DNA of 64,000 nucleotides from Zarea fungicola (taxonomy: Eukaryota > Ascomycota > Sordariomycetes > Hypocreales > Cordycipitaceae), in assembly GCA_900169235.1 (NCBI GenBank), contig FWCC01000276.1, positions 1 through 64,000 of the forward strand. Reading direction: 5' to 3'. Position 1 is the stretch's first letter; each line of letters opens with the position of its first letter. Positions 23,071-35,000 of this stretch are shown here, piece by piece. The notes under the pieces are model-generated. The model worked only from the letters and a program-made list of their open reading frames with translations, made no database searches and was not told the DNA's origin. Both the position numbers and the translations under genes were made by a program.

Positions 23071-23364
23071 AGCGTTAAGCGAGTCCACGAGCAGAACAAT
23101 TATTCACGACGCATAAAATAACAGGCAATTAAAAATATAAATAGGCCATGTCAATCATCATTAGATGGGCAGTAGCCCAATGCCAGCAGCCCCAAGGGCA
23201 TGCAAAGAGTAAAACGTCCAGCAACCAAATAATCCAACAATATAATTAATAATCTCTGCAATAACAGAAACTAACAAGAGAATGTAACACATATCTCATG
23301 ATAGAAGCAGACACTCATAAAAAAAACATACGTCATAGCTCTTTAGTCATACGGTGCACTGCAA
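23071..23364. other. convergent 3' ends
   Basis: About 290 bases between two convergent genes. AT-rich, consistent with overlapping 3' untranslated regions. Nothing else seen. Confidence 0.4.
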
Positions 23365-25704
23365 TCATGGTGCACGGGGCCGATGGCTTCCCATCTTCTC
23401 AATCGAGTGCAAAATGCCGCTCCTTGAGCCCGGAATGCGCATCGCCGAACCAGCCACTGCAGCAGCGCGGTACGCGGACCCGGGTGCCCTCAGGCCGCTC
23501 GCTTTGCCCACACTCCCGCGTCGGTTCTCGAAAGAGGTGCGCCGTCCAGGCGTCGTTGTCGTTGTGGAGGTGCTAGGAGCAGGTTGTTGCAGAGAAAGCG
23601 GCCGCCTACCAGGCGTCCTGCCGGGCGTCTTCGTGCCATACTGCTGCTGGTATGATTGTTGTTGTGGCTCGGGCATCACCGGCGCCGCAGAACGCATCAT
23701 AATCGTCGTATGCTGACTGCTGCTCGCCGCTTTGCTGCTGCTGCCGACAAAAGTCTGCATTGACATCATCTCCTCCGCCAATTGCACCAGCTCGCCTTTT
23801 TCCACTCGCTCCTTCTCCAACAAGACCCTCAACTCTTGATTGTCTTCCTGTACAGATGCCACCACCGCCTCCAGACGCTGTGTATTGGCCGTCATTTCAC
23901 GAATCGTAGCCCGATCCCTGCTCGCCTGCTCCTTATCGGCGTCGGCGTGCTGCTGCTGTGCCGTAACTAACACGGTATCATCGCTGTTCTGGCTCGCACG
24001 CAGCATATCATTTTCCTCGCTCACCGAGGCAAGTTTCGTCTCCAACTCCTTGACCTTCTTCTCCCATCGCGCCTCGTACGACTTCTTCAGCGCTGCAACC
24101 TTCATCTGGTGTTTTCCCTTATACAGAGCATGTAGATCGCGTGCCACGCGCTCGACGGCAAACTCCACTTCTTTGCTTATCTGTTGCGGCGACTTGGCTT
24201 TGATGGCGCCTCCCCCCTCGCTGCTTGCTTCGGACTCTTTACCGGCACGCAGACCCGCCATCTTGCTCTCGGCCTCTTGGTGCAAAATCTCCGCGGCTTC
24301 GCGCCTCTTCTCGCTCTCCTCCAGCTTGTTCTCAGCCTCCTCGCGCTCGCGCTGGCCATGCAGCAGCTGCTCCCGGAGCGTATGCAATACTTTGTCCATT
24401 TCCCGCCCGCGGCTCTCCCAGTCGTCCCGCTCAGCGCTCATTTGCTCTCTCATCGCCGCTTCTTCGCGAAGCTTCTGCATCGATTCGCCCACACGCTTCT
24501 CTGCGTCGCCGACGGCCGACTTGAGCGAGCGTACTTCTGCATCCTTGCCACTCAGCGACGCTCTGAGCGCGCTAATCTCGGATAGGAACTCAGACTTGAT
24601 GGATTCGACTTCGCGTGCGCTAACGGTTGGTAGGCTACGAGGTGTGGGCATGGGGGGGAAGTCAAAATCAATGAGCATCGGGGTCGCTTTGCTCGGGGTC
24701 GTCATGCCAGCAGTATTGAGGCTCGGCGCCGTCATGGAGGATGGGAGGATCGCATCGCCGCCAGCACGGATGTGCTTCTTTTCAGGCGAGCGGCCCGGGT
24801 GGCGCAGGGAGTCTGTAAAGTCCAGGAGCAGATTGGTCGTGTTCTTTTCACTCTCATCTCTGGTACTAGGACGAGATGCTACCGCAGCTAGCCTGGCTGC
24901 TTTGGCAAGACTCTGCTGCTGCTGCTGCTGCTGCCTCCAGCTTGCAACCGCCGTCATGGTTGGGACGGCGGAGAAAGTGCTAAACGTGCTCGCCATACTC
25001 TCATCCGGATTAAATGCACAGCTGCCCATCTCCATTATGGACTCATTCTCAATCCCACTCGTAGCCGTACCTGGTCTTGATTGATTCTTTTGTTCCAGCA
25101 TGAATGAGTTACTGTCTGCTTTCTCGTAGTCGGCATTATCCTCCTCGTCCTCAAAAATATCAATGGCGGGTTGTAGCTTGGGATTCTTGCGTATGGCATC
25201 CTCCAGCATCATTCTCTTATAGTGATGGCTGGAGCCTGCTTCCTCATCGGCTCCGCCAATCTTGACTGGAAATCGCTTCTCCGGCGACGAAATCTTTCTA
25301 GGGCTGCGTGCTGCTGGCGGACCCATGCTGTTTCCGCTTCCGCTACTCTCTCTCCTCTCTCTTCCATCAGCCAGCAGCGCCTCCTCACTGCTGCGCTTGC
25401 GGCTGAGAATCTTGAGCGGCGAGAGCTCCGTGCCTGAAATGATGCGGCTGTGGCGGCTCTTAACCGGTGATGGCGCTGCACTTTTGCTGCTGTCTCGGGT
25501 ATTGTTGGCATTTTCTTGGTCAGACGTGTTGCTCTTCGCCGTGGCTGTCGTCAGGGCGCTGGTATTGCTGACGAGGGGGGATGACATGACGTCCCCGTCG
25601 TCCTGGTCGTCCTTTGACGTGGTGGTCAATGCCATGGTATCGTACCGCCTGGAAGCCGGCGACCGATTGAGGCTAACGGCCTGTGCTGGCGATAGCGGAT
25701 ACAT
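23365..25704 (-). CDS. large fungal coiled-coil protein, possible spindle/kinetochore role
   Basis: A single exon of 779 aa from Met at 25704, which lies in a strong context (CAACAATGT). The frame is open 21 codons further upstream, but that part reads through a 13-base A run and looks like leader. The N-terminal half is disordered, rich in Ser/Pro with repeated SP sites (SPLKIL, RSPRKISSPEK) that would suit cyclin-dependent phosphorylation. A Gln run from a CTG/CAG repeat lies at about 24911-24932. A long coiled coil spans roughly residues 365-680, including ISKEVEFAVERVARDLHALYKGKHQMKVAALKKSYEARWEKKVKELE. The tail is basic with TPGR repeats. Related fungal proteins are often labelled 'kinetoplast-associated' or spindle proteins; the function here is not established. 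Confidence 0.75.
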   Translation of the reverse strand: MYPLSPAQAVSLNRSPASRRYDTMALTTTSKDDQDDGDVMSSPLVSNTSALTTATAKSNTSDQENANNTRDSSKSAAPSPVKSRHSRIISGTELSPLKILSRKRSSEEALLADGRERRESSGSGNSMGPPAARSPRKISSPEKRFPVKIGGADEEAGSSHHYKRMMLEDAIRKNPKLQPAIDIFEDEEDNADYEKADSNSFMLEQKNQSRPGTATSGIENESIMEMGSCAFNPDESMASTFSTFSAVPTMTAVASWRQQQQQQQSLAKAARLAAVASRPSTRDESEKNTTNLLLDFTDSLRHPGRSPEKKHIRAGGDAILPSSMTAPSLNTAGMTTPSKATPMLIDFDFPPMPTPRSLPTVSAREVESIKSEFLSEISALRASLSGKDAEVRSLKSAVGDAEKRVGESMQKLREEAAMREQMSAERDDWESRGREMDKVLHTLREQLLHGQREREEAENKLEESEKRREAAEILHQEAESKMAGLRAGKESEASSEGGGAIKAKSPQQISKEVEFAVERVARDLHALYKGKHQMKVAALKKSYEARWEKKVKELETKLASVSEENDMLRASQNSDDTVLVTAQQQHADADKEQASRDRATIREMTANTQRLEAVVASVQEDNQELRVLLEKERVEKGELVQLAEEMMSMQTFVGSSSKAASSSQHTTIMMRSAAPVMPEPQQQSYQQQYGTKTPGRTPGRRPLSLQQPAPSTSTTTTTPGRRTSFENRRGSVGKASGLRAPGSAYRAAAVAGSAMRIPGSRSGILHSIEKMGSHRPRAP
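24911..24932 (+). repeat. CTG trinucleotide repeat
   Basis: About seven CTG units inside the coiled-coil gene; read on the minus strand they encode the poly-Gln run (seven Q) after Trp-Arg. Such runs vary in length between isolates. Confidence 0.8.
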
Positions 25705-26856
25705 TGTTGCTACTTTTTTTTTTTTTAATGTTTCCGCCTTCTTCTCAAATTGTAAGTTTTCAGTCACTCGGTTCTACTTGTCGTTTCTGCTGAGCCGATG
25801 TATGAAGAAATCAAAAGAATCAATGTGCATTCGCTCATTCAATGTGTTCGTCAAGTCGTTTACTGATTGTGATGAATGAGAGTTTCGTCTCTCGTCTCCT
25901 TCCATATTGAACCAATGTTGGCATTTTGTGGATCGTAGTTCTGCAGGGTGTTTGGGTTGGCTGGGCAACAACTGTACAATCTCCACACGTGACGCGACGC
26001 TGAACTCTCTTTTGCTTGTTGCAAGTCTTCAATTCATACTACAGTCACAGCAGTCAGAAAACAAAGTTATTCTAAATCCTCAATAGCTTTTACTGTCATT
26101 TCGTAAGTCGTCAACTAATAACGCAACATGTCCAACACAACACCAACCGTGGTGTCCTAGAAAAAACAAGGGGATAATGCAATGAAAAGAAAATGAATAA
26201 AAATAAAACAGGTCATAAAGTCATCACCGGTTCATCTGCCAGTGTCTCTTCCATTTCCAGTTAAACATGCCTCGCGAACTTGCTGCTCTCCTGCGAGGCA
26301 ATAAGAGAATAAAGAAACAAACGTTTTCCCCCGTATAAAAATGTCAGGAGGCTTTGTAAGATTGTTTTTTAAGTAGTGTATGAGCTCGTCGTAAAGTTCC
26401 GATGAAAATTTTGTTCATCTTGCCTGGGAAACATAACAGGCATATATGCAAGACAAGAATACACTCGGAAGGATGATGGGATGAGCATGCTAATAAAAAC
26501 ACAAGTAGACTCTGCCTCGCGGGCAGGGTCTTTGATAAGCAAATGTCAATCGCGATGAATCGTGACTCGTTAACCGAGCGCAGCTGCGAGAGGCTGGTAA
26601 ATGTAACAAATCGTAGAATTCATAATTCGTCGCGCATTGTTTTGTTGCGGAACCGACAAAGTTTAACCGGCAGCCTTTCGCCAGCAACAGTGACGGAGCT
26701 GGAGAATTAAAAAAAAAAAAAATGAAGAGTGAAATGAAGAATTTGTGGAAAATGATAAAAATAAACGGAATGAATGGTGTGCCAAATGTCGCGGAAAGGA
26801 TTCATGATCTTCATGTCCAAGTCCTTAGGCTATGCTGTCAATGAGCGGATTTCAAA
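25705..26856. other. spacer between the coiled-coil gene and stuA
   Basis: 1.15 kb, AT-rich, with several A or T runs of 10 or more bases. It should contain the coiled-coil gene's promoter on its left and the stuA 3' untranslated region on its right. No protein-like frame. Confidence 0.45.
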
Positions 26857-29003
26857 CTATCGTCGAGGGGCGACAGTCGAAGCAGGTTGGCTCATGGCGT
26901 CGTAGACTGGGGCGGGTACGGCCGTCTCCATCATGGTCTTGCGACGCTTGAGATCGCCGACGGCGTTGGCTGTCTCATCGTCATCACGGCCTCGCTTAGC
27001 ACCAGCTGCCGTGCCGTTTATAACGGAAGGACGAGGCGCATACCCATTTGGCATAGAGCCAGGCATCTCTCCAGCGGGAGCATATACATCACCGGCCGGC
27101 GCGGCACCGTTGGCGGCGGGTCGGTCATTGCTCATGACGCTGTACAGGTTGCTAGACTGTTGTTGTACGCGGGGAGGCGTGTTGTAGCCAGTGTGCTGAT
27201 AGTATGTCTGCGGCTGAGCAGCCGTTCTGGGGGTGGCACGGCCAGAGCCGGGAGGGTGACTTGGTGAACCAGTCATCTCCGGGGCCAGGTTGCCGTTGTC
27301 GCTGGGCAGCGTGCCCTGAGCATTGTAGTTGTAGGTGGCACGGGTGGGATCGTACGAGGCACTGTCGTGAGTGTACTCGGGATCTTGCTCGTGGTCCCCT
27401 TCCTCTTCAACAGGCTGCTGAGGAGCAGCAGGGTCAGAGGGAATGACACTGTTGGGTTTGGCTTCGGACTGGTCAGTAAGGGGGCCGGTGGGTGGTCGAC
27501 TTGATGGTGGAGCCATGTCCTGCTTGGGGTACGAACCGGACTGACTGTACAGACGCTCCTGGGAAGCATTGCCAGTGTTTTGATAGGGCGACTGCTGCGT
27601 AGATGTGGCATTGTACATTTGGCGCTGGTTGTCATAGCCGTGGGCGCTGGGTGGGTATGACTGGAGGGACTGCATCGAGGCTGCAGGAGGAGTGGTGGCT
27701 TGCTGGGCCATACCTTGGCCCTGCCAATTGAAGCCCTCCGAGGCGCCCATTCCGTTCATGACGCTGGAGGCGCTCGTCGGGGGCGTGGGGAAGGTATGCG
27801 CGCGTTCCAGGCCGGGACGTCCCAATGAGCTGTGTGAGGGCAGGCCGTTCTGAGGTCCTTGTACTTGCGCCATGGCAGGTTGCTGCTGGTGAATGGACGG
27901 CAGGCCGTGGCTGGAGGGAGCGCGAAGCTGGCCTTGGTCCTGCTTGCGGCGCTCAGCAGCCGCCATGACCTGGCTGGTCCGGCTCTGGTTCGTGGGGTGG
28001 TAAAGCAGCGATCCAATATTGTGTACAAACAGAGGGTAAAGAAGCTCCGTAATTTTCTCCTTGTTGGCGAATTCTAGGGCTCTCTCATAGGGGATCCTAT
28101 ATAGTGTGTGTCTTAGTCTCCAACGATTATGTCTCAGGTGCGGATCAGTCAACATACCAGACTCCCTTGAGATGCATGGGACCTATTTTTACCACATGAC
28201 GAACCTTTTCGCTCTTGAGAATTCCATCACGGCGACCGCGCGTCATGCCGGCAACATTTAACAACTTTGTGCCGTTAATCATGTGGTTGTCTATAATGTC
28301 CATGGTTAGAATGAAATTATATAAACGTAGATATAACGCAGGAAAGAAACCAACCTTCGCGACGAGCCACACAAATACCACGAGCTTCGACTTGAAAGCA
28401 AAGGCTGCCCTCGTCTTCCCAGAGAGTTGCTGTTACACGGGGCTTCATACCAGGCGGCGGTTGCTGGCCGGTTGTGTCAAAGTTTGCGTAAGCCGCCTGC
28501 ATCGAATTTTGGCTGGAAACACTCGTGGGCAGAGGCAAAACATTTTGCGGGGCACCCATGCCGTTGGAGACGGAGGGGTTTGCAGCGGGCGGCGAGGTCA
28601 GACCATTGGCATATCCATACTGATACGGTGCCGGGTTTGAGTACTGGCCGTGGGCAGACTGCAGCATGTGAGGAGGTTGTTGTTGGTGGTAGTGGCCCAT
28701 GGCACCAGATGTGACTGTCTGAGGCGCATGCGACTGCCCAGCAGAGAGGTGCTGGGAGTAGTACATGTCCGGAGGGTGGTTCATGGCGTCGTACCGGACA
28801 ATGGACGTGGCCGGACCGGTAATGGCGTTGAGAGGCAGTGTGGGAGAGGGCGTCTTGGGCCCGTTTGACGAGGTTGCCGAGGTAAAGGAAGAGAGCGATC
28901 CAGCGTGCGAAGCAATAGAGCTCAAACGCGGAGAGGATGTACTGGAGGAATGGGCGTGGCCAGGAGGAGGCAGAGCAAATGAAGGTAATCTGTCAAAGCT
29001 CAT
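26857..29003 (-). CDS. stuA: APSES transcription factor StuA (developmental regulator)
   Basis: Three exons read leftwards: 29003-28355, 28290-28158 and 28096-26857. The introns (28354-28291 and 28157-28097) interrupt the APSES DNA-binding domain, splitting [12 protein letters not shown] and KGVW/IPYERAL. The KilA-N-like APSES domain runs from [16 protein letters not shown] to [16 protein letters not shown] and is nearly identical to StuA/Asm-1 proteins. A Pro/Gln/Ser-rich region follows. Near the C-terminus the bipartite nuclear signal [16 protein letters not shown] is conserved. Starting at 29003 gives 673 aa. Met at 28784 ([11 protein letters not shown]) gives 600 aa, with the APSES domain from about residue 115, and resembles the usual StuA start and length, so it may be the true one. 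StuA controls conidiophore and other developmental programmes. A very long upstream non-coding region suggests complex regulation. Confidence 0.95.
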
Positions 29004-32000
29004 ATATACTCTTGTGCAAGGTTGATTGGTGGGGAGTGGTTCAGAATGATACAACTCTGTCTGGATTCAGAGCAAAGCAAGCCAGCAGAATAAAGAGGTC
29101 GTAATCGGAGGATGCTTGTACACGGAAAAGCGTGACAAGAAGCAAAGATCGGGATCGTCGTGATGGAGCGAAAGGAACGCTAGCTGAAGTGGACAGGTAC
29201 AACAATGGTCGGAGAAGAACGTAGCTAATCGTGGACGGACATGAAATATAAAATTCGTCTTTAATCGTGACACATTCCAGAAAAGAGAAACACGGAAATT
29301 TCTCTACAGAGCGAGCAGGAGCTGTGTAGCGAGGGTGCTGCGAGGTTAGACCAAGGGTAATGTGCTGGCACGCCGCTCACTGAAAGAGGCGGTAAAGCAG
29401 CAAGGCGACTATCGCAGAGCCAAGAGACTGGTGTTGTTTTGTGGCGAGGGTCGTTTGCGGGTGGGCGAGTGGCAGGAAGAACGGTGCAATACGAAGCGAA
29501 AGTGCAAGCAAGATATGCAACGAGCAAACGGCAGAATGTTTATCGTTCACGTTTCTTTTCAAAGTTTTCCTGGCGGTTGGTGGGGTTCGTAAGAAGAAGC
29601 AAAAAGCGTCCGACTACTGCAATGCAATGCGGTTAGCTGCAAGGTTGGCAAGACGGCAATGGCAACAAGAACCCTTTGTGTAAGGAATTCTAGCATGAGA
29701 ATGAACAACGTCAAGCAGGGAAACAAAAATATAAATGCAATTGGGAGAATGGCTGGGGGGGTTGATGCAGTCAAGGGCAAAGCAAGTACAAAGAGGCGGC
29801 GCGGTGGCGATTGGCGATGGCGGCGCAAGGGGAAAAAAAAAAAAGTAACGGGATGCTAGATGGCGCGGCGCATCACCGGAGATGCAAGATGGCGAGAATT
29901 GAGACAGTGCCGCAGCCGGGGAGTGCATACAGAGAGACAGGCCGGAGAAGGGCACGAGCAAGTCTTACCTTGGATCCTCGTCTCCCGTCCAGAAACCAAG
30001 TCTGAGAAGTTGGGAAAATGGGGAGGTCGGTGACGATGGGGGTCCGATGGTGGAGGGAGGGGAAGACGATGGAAATTGCGAACAGAGCCGGCGGCGAGGA
30101 GAAGAAGAAAAAAAGGGAGTGATGATGAGTCTTTATGAATCGGAAATACTCAGTACATAAGGAACAAGTTAAAGTAGAAAGGAGAGGAGAAGAGGAAGCC
30201 GTACAACAAGTCGAGCTTGGGCCGGGGATGGTTTTGTTTTTTTGGCCTGGTGGTGGTGAGAAGAAGGAGGAGAAGCCGGTTCAACACATTGATGGAGGGG
30301 GGTGTCTCGGTAAAGATAGTGTCTGGATAGTAAGGTAAAAATGGAAAAGTAACCTATGAGAGATGGGAGTACTGGGTAGAGGGATGGGAGTGTTGTCCTC
30401 TGTGGATAGGACAAGCAAACCTATTTTTATTATTTTTATTATTTTATTTTTTAGTGCCCGCAACTCGCAGGACCGTCGTTTGTTTGTCGGGACAGACAAC
30501 GAGACGAGGAGAAGCGGTTCAGTGAGGACGAGCTACTGGGGGCGGCGGCGGTCGGTGGTGGATGCGGCCAAAAAGTGAAGCCCTTGCAAGGTAATGGCGG
30601 ATTGTAAACCGCCAAGGGGTCTGTTTAGTGTACATACGGACCCGGAGCGGGCAAGGGGCCTTTGTGTGGATGTGGTGATGGTGGCCCGGAGGATGACAGG
30701 GGGGTGCCTTGGTCAGGCCCTGTTCTGGTTCAAGCTTGAGGCCGCCCCAGATTGGGCAAGGTGATTGTGGCTCGCGCGATGGATGTGCTGGGGTTTTGAT
30801 TTTGGAGTGGAATAACACCATCCCGTCATGGGGGTGGAAGGACGAGGCTTTTCCTGCCAGTTTGTCGCTCCGTTTCTTCTCTTCCGATAGTTGGATGGAT
30901 GGACGGGGGGGCTTGACACTCACCCGCAAGAAACAACCGATTTGCAAGAGTACTGCGTCCTGAGTACTCTAACCATACAAGTACACTTCAATATGGCATT
31001 GTGTAAGACAGCAACAACCTCCGATTCTGCTTGGTCGTGCCGCTCCGGTCCAACACGAAACTACTCCCTATCCATTGTCCAAGACCAAAAGATGAAATAC
31101 TAACCACACCAGCGCCACTTCTCCAGCGGATGCATAGAGTTAGTTGGTGCGAGGACTACAGCAGGTACCCAACTGCCAGATGGCCGCCTCTGTGGGCCGC
31201 CTCGCCGCCACAAGACCCTCTTTCAAAATAGTTGATCAAAAGTAACTTGTTCGTTCCCGTCCCCGGTTGGCCAACTGGCTAGGGCCAGTCATGGCTAAGT
31301 GGTGGGTGTGTGGCGCCCTCCTCTGGGCCGACCTCTCTCTGTGATGGTGATTGCCAGCAAGAGACGGCCTGTCGACCCTGGCAGCATTCAACGTTTTTGC
31401 TTGCCCTTTACAAAGTTACTACTGGGTAAATGCTCGCCTCGTCCTCCCGTTGCACCAGATTTAGTGGGTAGATAGCCAGCAAAGAGCACGGCATTCTGTG
31501 TTCCCTGAGCCACCCATCTAGATACCTATCCTGGCTACCAAGTAGAAGTAATCAGCTATGGACCTCCTTTGCCCCAAGTGTACTGGGCACTGCCATGACA
31601 TGACGGATGACTAGAGGCGAGACACTCTCCAGCCGCCCAACCCAGTCTCAGCCTCCTACTCCCTACCAGATGTCGGTCAATCGACTTTGCCATATCTTGT
31701 TTTACCTGTGTGTTCTATTATTTGTTTATTTTCCTTTTTTGTTCTACACGATTCAGAATCTTCCCAAACAGCGTTCTCCGTGCATGCTCCGTACTCCGTT
31801 CTTCGTGCTCGTTCATAGTCAGCTCCCCTATTCCCTACTCCTCTCGATCGTCCTTTTACAGCCTGCCCTTGCATGTGCCTCACGGCCCTTGCCGAGCTCT
31901 GCTAAAAAAGCCTTGCTAGACAAGGTTGGCGAATCGCGGACTGGTTTAGTGCTATCAGGCTACCATGCCGTCTAGTCAACAGGTATGGGTCATAGTAGCG

Positions 32001-35000
32001 CTGCACAGGTATAAGTTACTGGGTGGCTAGTCTATACAAACCCGCTGTTAATCTACCGCCTCGTTTATTTGCTATTTTTACGTAGGGTTTACACATTTGC
32101 GGCTTCCTACAGCGGAAATGTGCCGCAACTAGCCCGTAGTCTCTTCTCAACTCTGAAATGTTTTAGTACCAGTAGATAAAAATTTATATTTAGTGAAGAC
32201 GTCAAGTATCATTGAGCCATGACTGCTCAAAGTATAAACCAGCCAGCGACCACAGGAGCAACCAATCAGCTGGTTTGGTGCAAGAGTCGTAGTGGGTGCT
32301 GGTCCTCAGCCGGGCAAGCCAGCTTGCTTTCCGCAAGGTCTTGCTCCTCACGGCGCAGACTGGCTTGGCCAGGGGGATAAGGCGTCGCGACCTCTCTGAT
32401 CTCCCGTGAAACAAACTTGTACGGAAGTACTACGATATCAGATACCCATAACCGTCTGCTTGTGCAAGATACTGCGGAGTGTGATGGCTGCAGTCTTGGA
32501 ATACTTTAGAAATTATTGCAAGAGACTGGGAAATATCTGACAGTCCTGGGAACTAATTCCACGCTTCGCATGCGTTTGATACAAACTACGCAACTATCTC
32601 GTTGCATCGGAGGCTGGTGAACAAGGGCAGCGGTATTGATTCTAGTTCCTCCGCTTTGCTGCGTGTTTCCCTTTCCAGTGATTCACCAGTTTCAAGGCAA
32701 ACTGTTTGGGAAAGAGACCAGTTTCGCGTTTGCAGCATTTACCTCTTTGCCATCGACGGTGTTGAGAATGGACGAAAGACTTTGCTTTTTTGACTCCAAT
32801 TCTTTTTCGCCCGCCACTTGCTTTTAGACAAACTTTTGCTTTTGCACTCGCTTTGTCTTTTTAACCCCCTACTAGGACGTTTCGACACTGCTGTGTGTTT
32901 CTTTTTTGCAAGGGACCATTGTGGGAAAACACATCATACTCTTCCTATGCAAAAATATTTGCTTCTTGCTTGCTGCCGAGTCCAAAAACGGCGCGCCACG
33001 GAAACTTAACTAGTTTGGGGGAGAGGCACAAAGGGTTGAGCGAGGCCAGGGTATCCAAGCCCATTGTCTAAGAGATGGAGCCCAGGCTTTATTTTGGCCA
33101 TCGTGGTAGGGTGAAGCTGGAAGCGAAACTGGAAGCAGGGCGGGCCGTGGTCTCCAGCGCATCCTTGCCAGCCGCCAGCCAAGAGGTGCTCCGTACTGCA
33201 TAACTAACTTGATAATTTGGAGCCCGGACGGGTAGCGTCCGGGACAACTGTAGCCGCCAAGCTATTCTTAACTCAGGCCGGGGCATCAACATCAACACCG
33301 CCCCCAACAGCAAGATACATTCAATTCCTTGACGGCGAAGGCGTTTTGGTCAAACAAAGTACTCTGTACAGACATGATGCGAGCTCTGTTCCCCATCTCG
33401 GACCCGACATCACGAGTCCAACAACAACGTCAGCTAGCCGATGCGTGTTGAGAGAAACCAGTCAGGCTGACAACGCCATTGATTCAGCCATTGAAGAGCC
33501 AGCCTCACCCACTTTGTCTCGGCCACCCAGCCAGCCTGCATCCGTTGGGAGGGTCTACTAATGGCTCCATGATGTACTCGTAGCGCCGGCTAGCATCCCA
33601 AAAATATCCCCCCTGGGTCCAGATCGACGTGCATCCCGCTGCCACGATGGCTGGCCAAGTTGTGCATGGCATTACTTTGCATGACTGCACATGCCCGGCT
33701 GTCAAATCTGCGAATCTGGGCTCTGTCTGCATAGCAACTGCAAAGCACGACCGGCCCCGGATGCTATGCAGGCATTTGCTCCATGTCTTGTTCACCCGCA
33801 AAGTATAAAGCGCCACCAGGACAGTTTCTTGCAAACTCTGGAATCTCAGATGCCAATGCGGGCAAAACAGGAGACTACGGTTTGGAAAAAAAAAAACGAG
33901 CTTCAACCCTTTCCATCGAGCTGTCCAGGTGGCGGCTGGGCTAGCAAAGACGGCTCGAAACACATCAAGCGGAGTCCCAATGGGGCGTGGGATAGATGAT
34001 GCCACCAGGTCGCGCTGCTGGTAGTGCTCGTGGAAGGGCTTGGGGGCGTTGGAGTTTCTGGGCTTCCCGCTCACCCGCTAGATGTCGAATGACACTGCTG
34101 AGAATCTTGTTTTTGCTTTTGTGGGCTTTTGAATCACAGTGCTTTCCTGGCCGATTGACCTGTTGACCAAAAAATCGCGAGGCTCGGCATTCAGCCACGA
34201 CATTGGCCTCAACGAGGCGATTCCGACTTTGGCAGCATCCCGATCTACACCATCTTGACAATGCAAGGCTCCGCTGATTTCGGTTGCGTGGTTACGTCAA
34301 GCTGACACCTTTTTTACTCTGCATCGTCGTCGTGGCCCTGGATAGATCTTCCGGCGTAATTCTTACATTTTCAGTGAGTGTCAGCATCGGTAGGCTCGGA
34401 GTCGTAGCAAAGAAGCGGAAAATTCGACCACTTCTGATAATCACGGCCCATGTGCTACGGGCCGGCTGACCATAGGAGACCGCATCACCACCTGTTGGGC
34501 CGCTAGCGTTTGTTGACCATCTCGTCTTCGCCGTAGCTTACTTTTATTAGCCTGTAATAGAAGGCTAGGGCGATCCCCCAGCAGCCTTGTTCAAGTTCCC
34601 ACTTGGCCATCACAGCAACGAGTCCAATACAAGCACAAGACTATGAAACTCTCGCGAGCGCCATGGCCCAGAATTGACGGGCTACTTGGTGTTTTAATCA
34701 TAGTCCCTAATATCGAAACTCACACGATACTGTCTCCACCTGCCCGCCAGATATTGGGCATAACCAACCACATCCACTAGAAGCCAGTCGTAATAACCCG
34801 CGCCACGGGTATCCAAACTTTAGAATCCGATGTCCAAACGCTTGCAACAGGTCCATTACTAGCGTCCACCTCGATACCACACGGGCAGCCTTGTTGACAT
34901 GCTGACTGCAAGACGCTGACGGTGTGAAAGTCATATGAATCTTGGCTCACAGCAAAGTTTTATAAGCGCCGGGCCTTGCACGGCATCACAAATGATCAGG

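Noticed and set aside
23840..25084. 414-codon plus-strand open frame rich in Ser/Leu
   Set aside because: Antisense to the coiled-coil gene; the Ser/Leu richness mirrors Glu/Lys/Ala codons on the other strand.
33505..34074. 189-codon minus-strand frame in the desert
   Set aside because: Irregular composition with many Trp, Cys and Arg, overlapped by frames on both strands; no domain.
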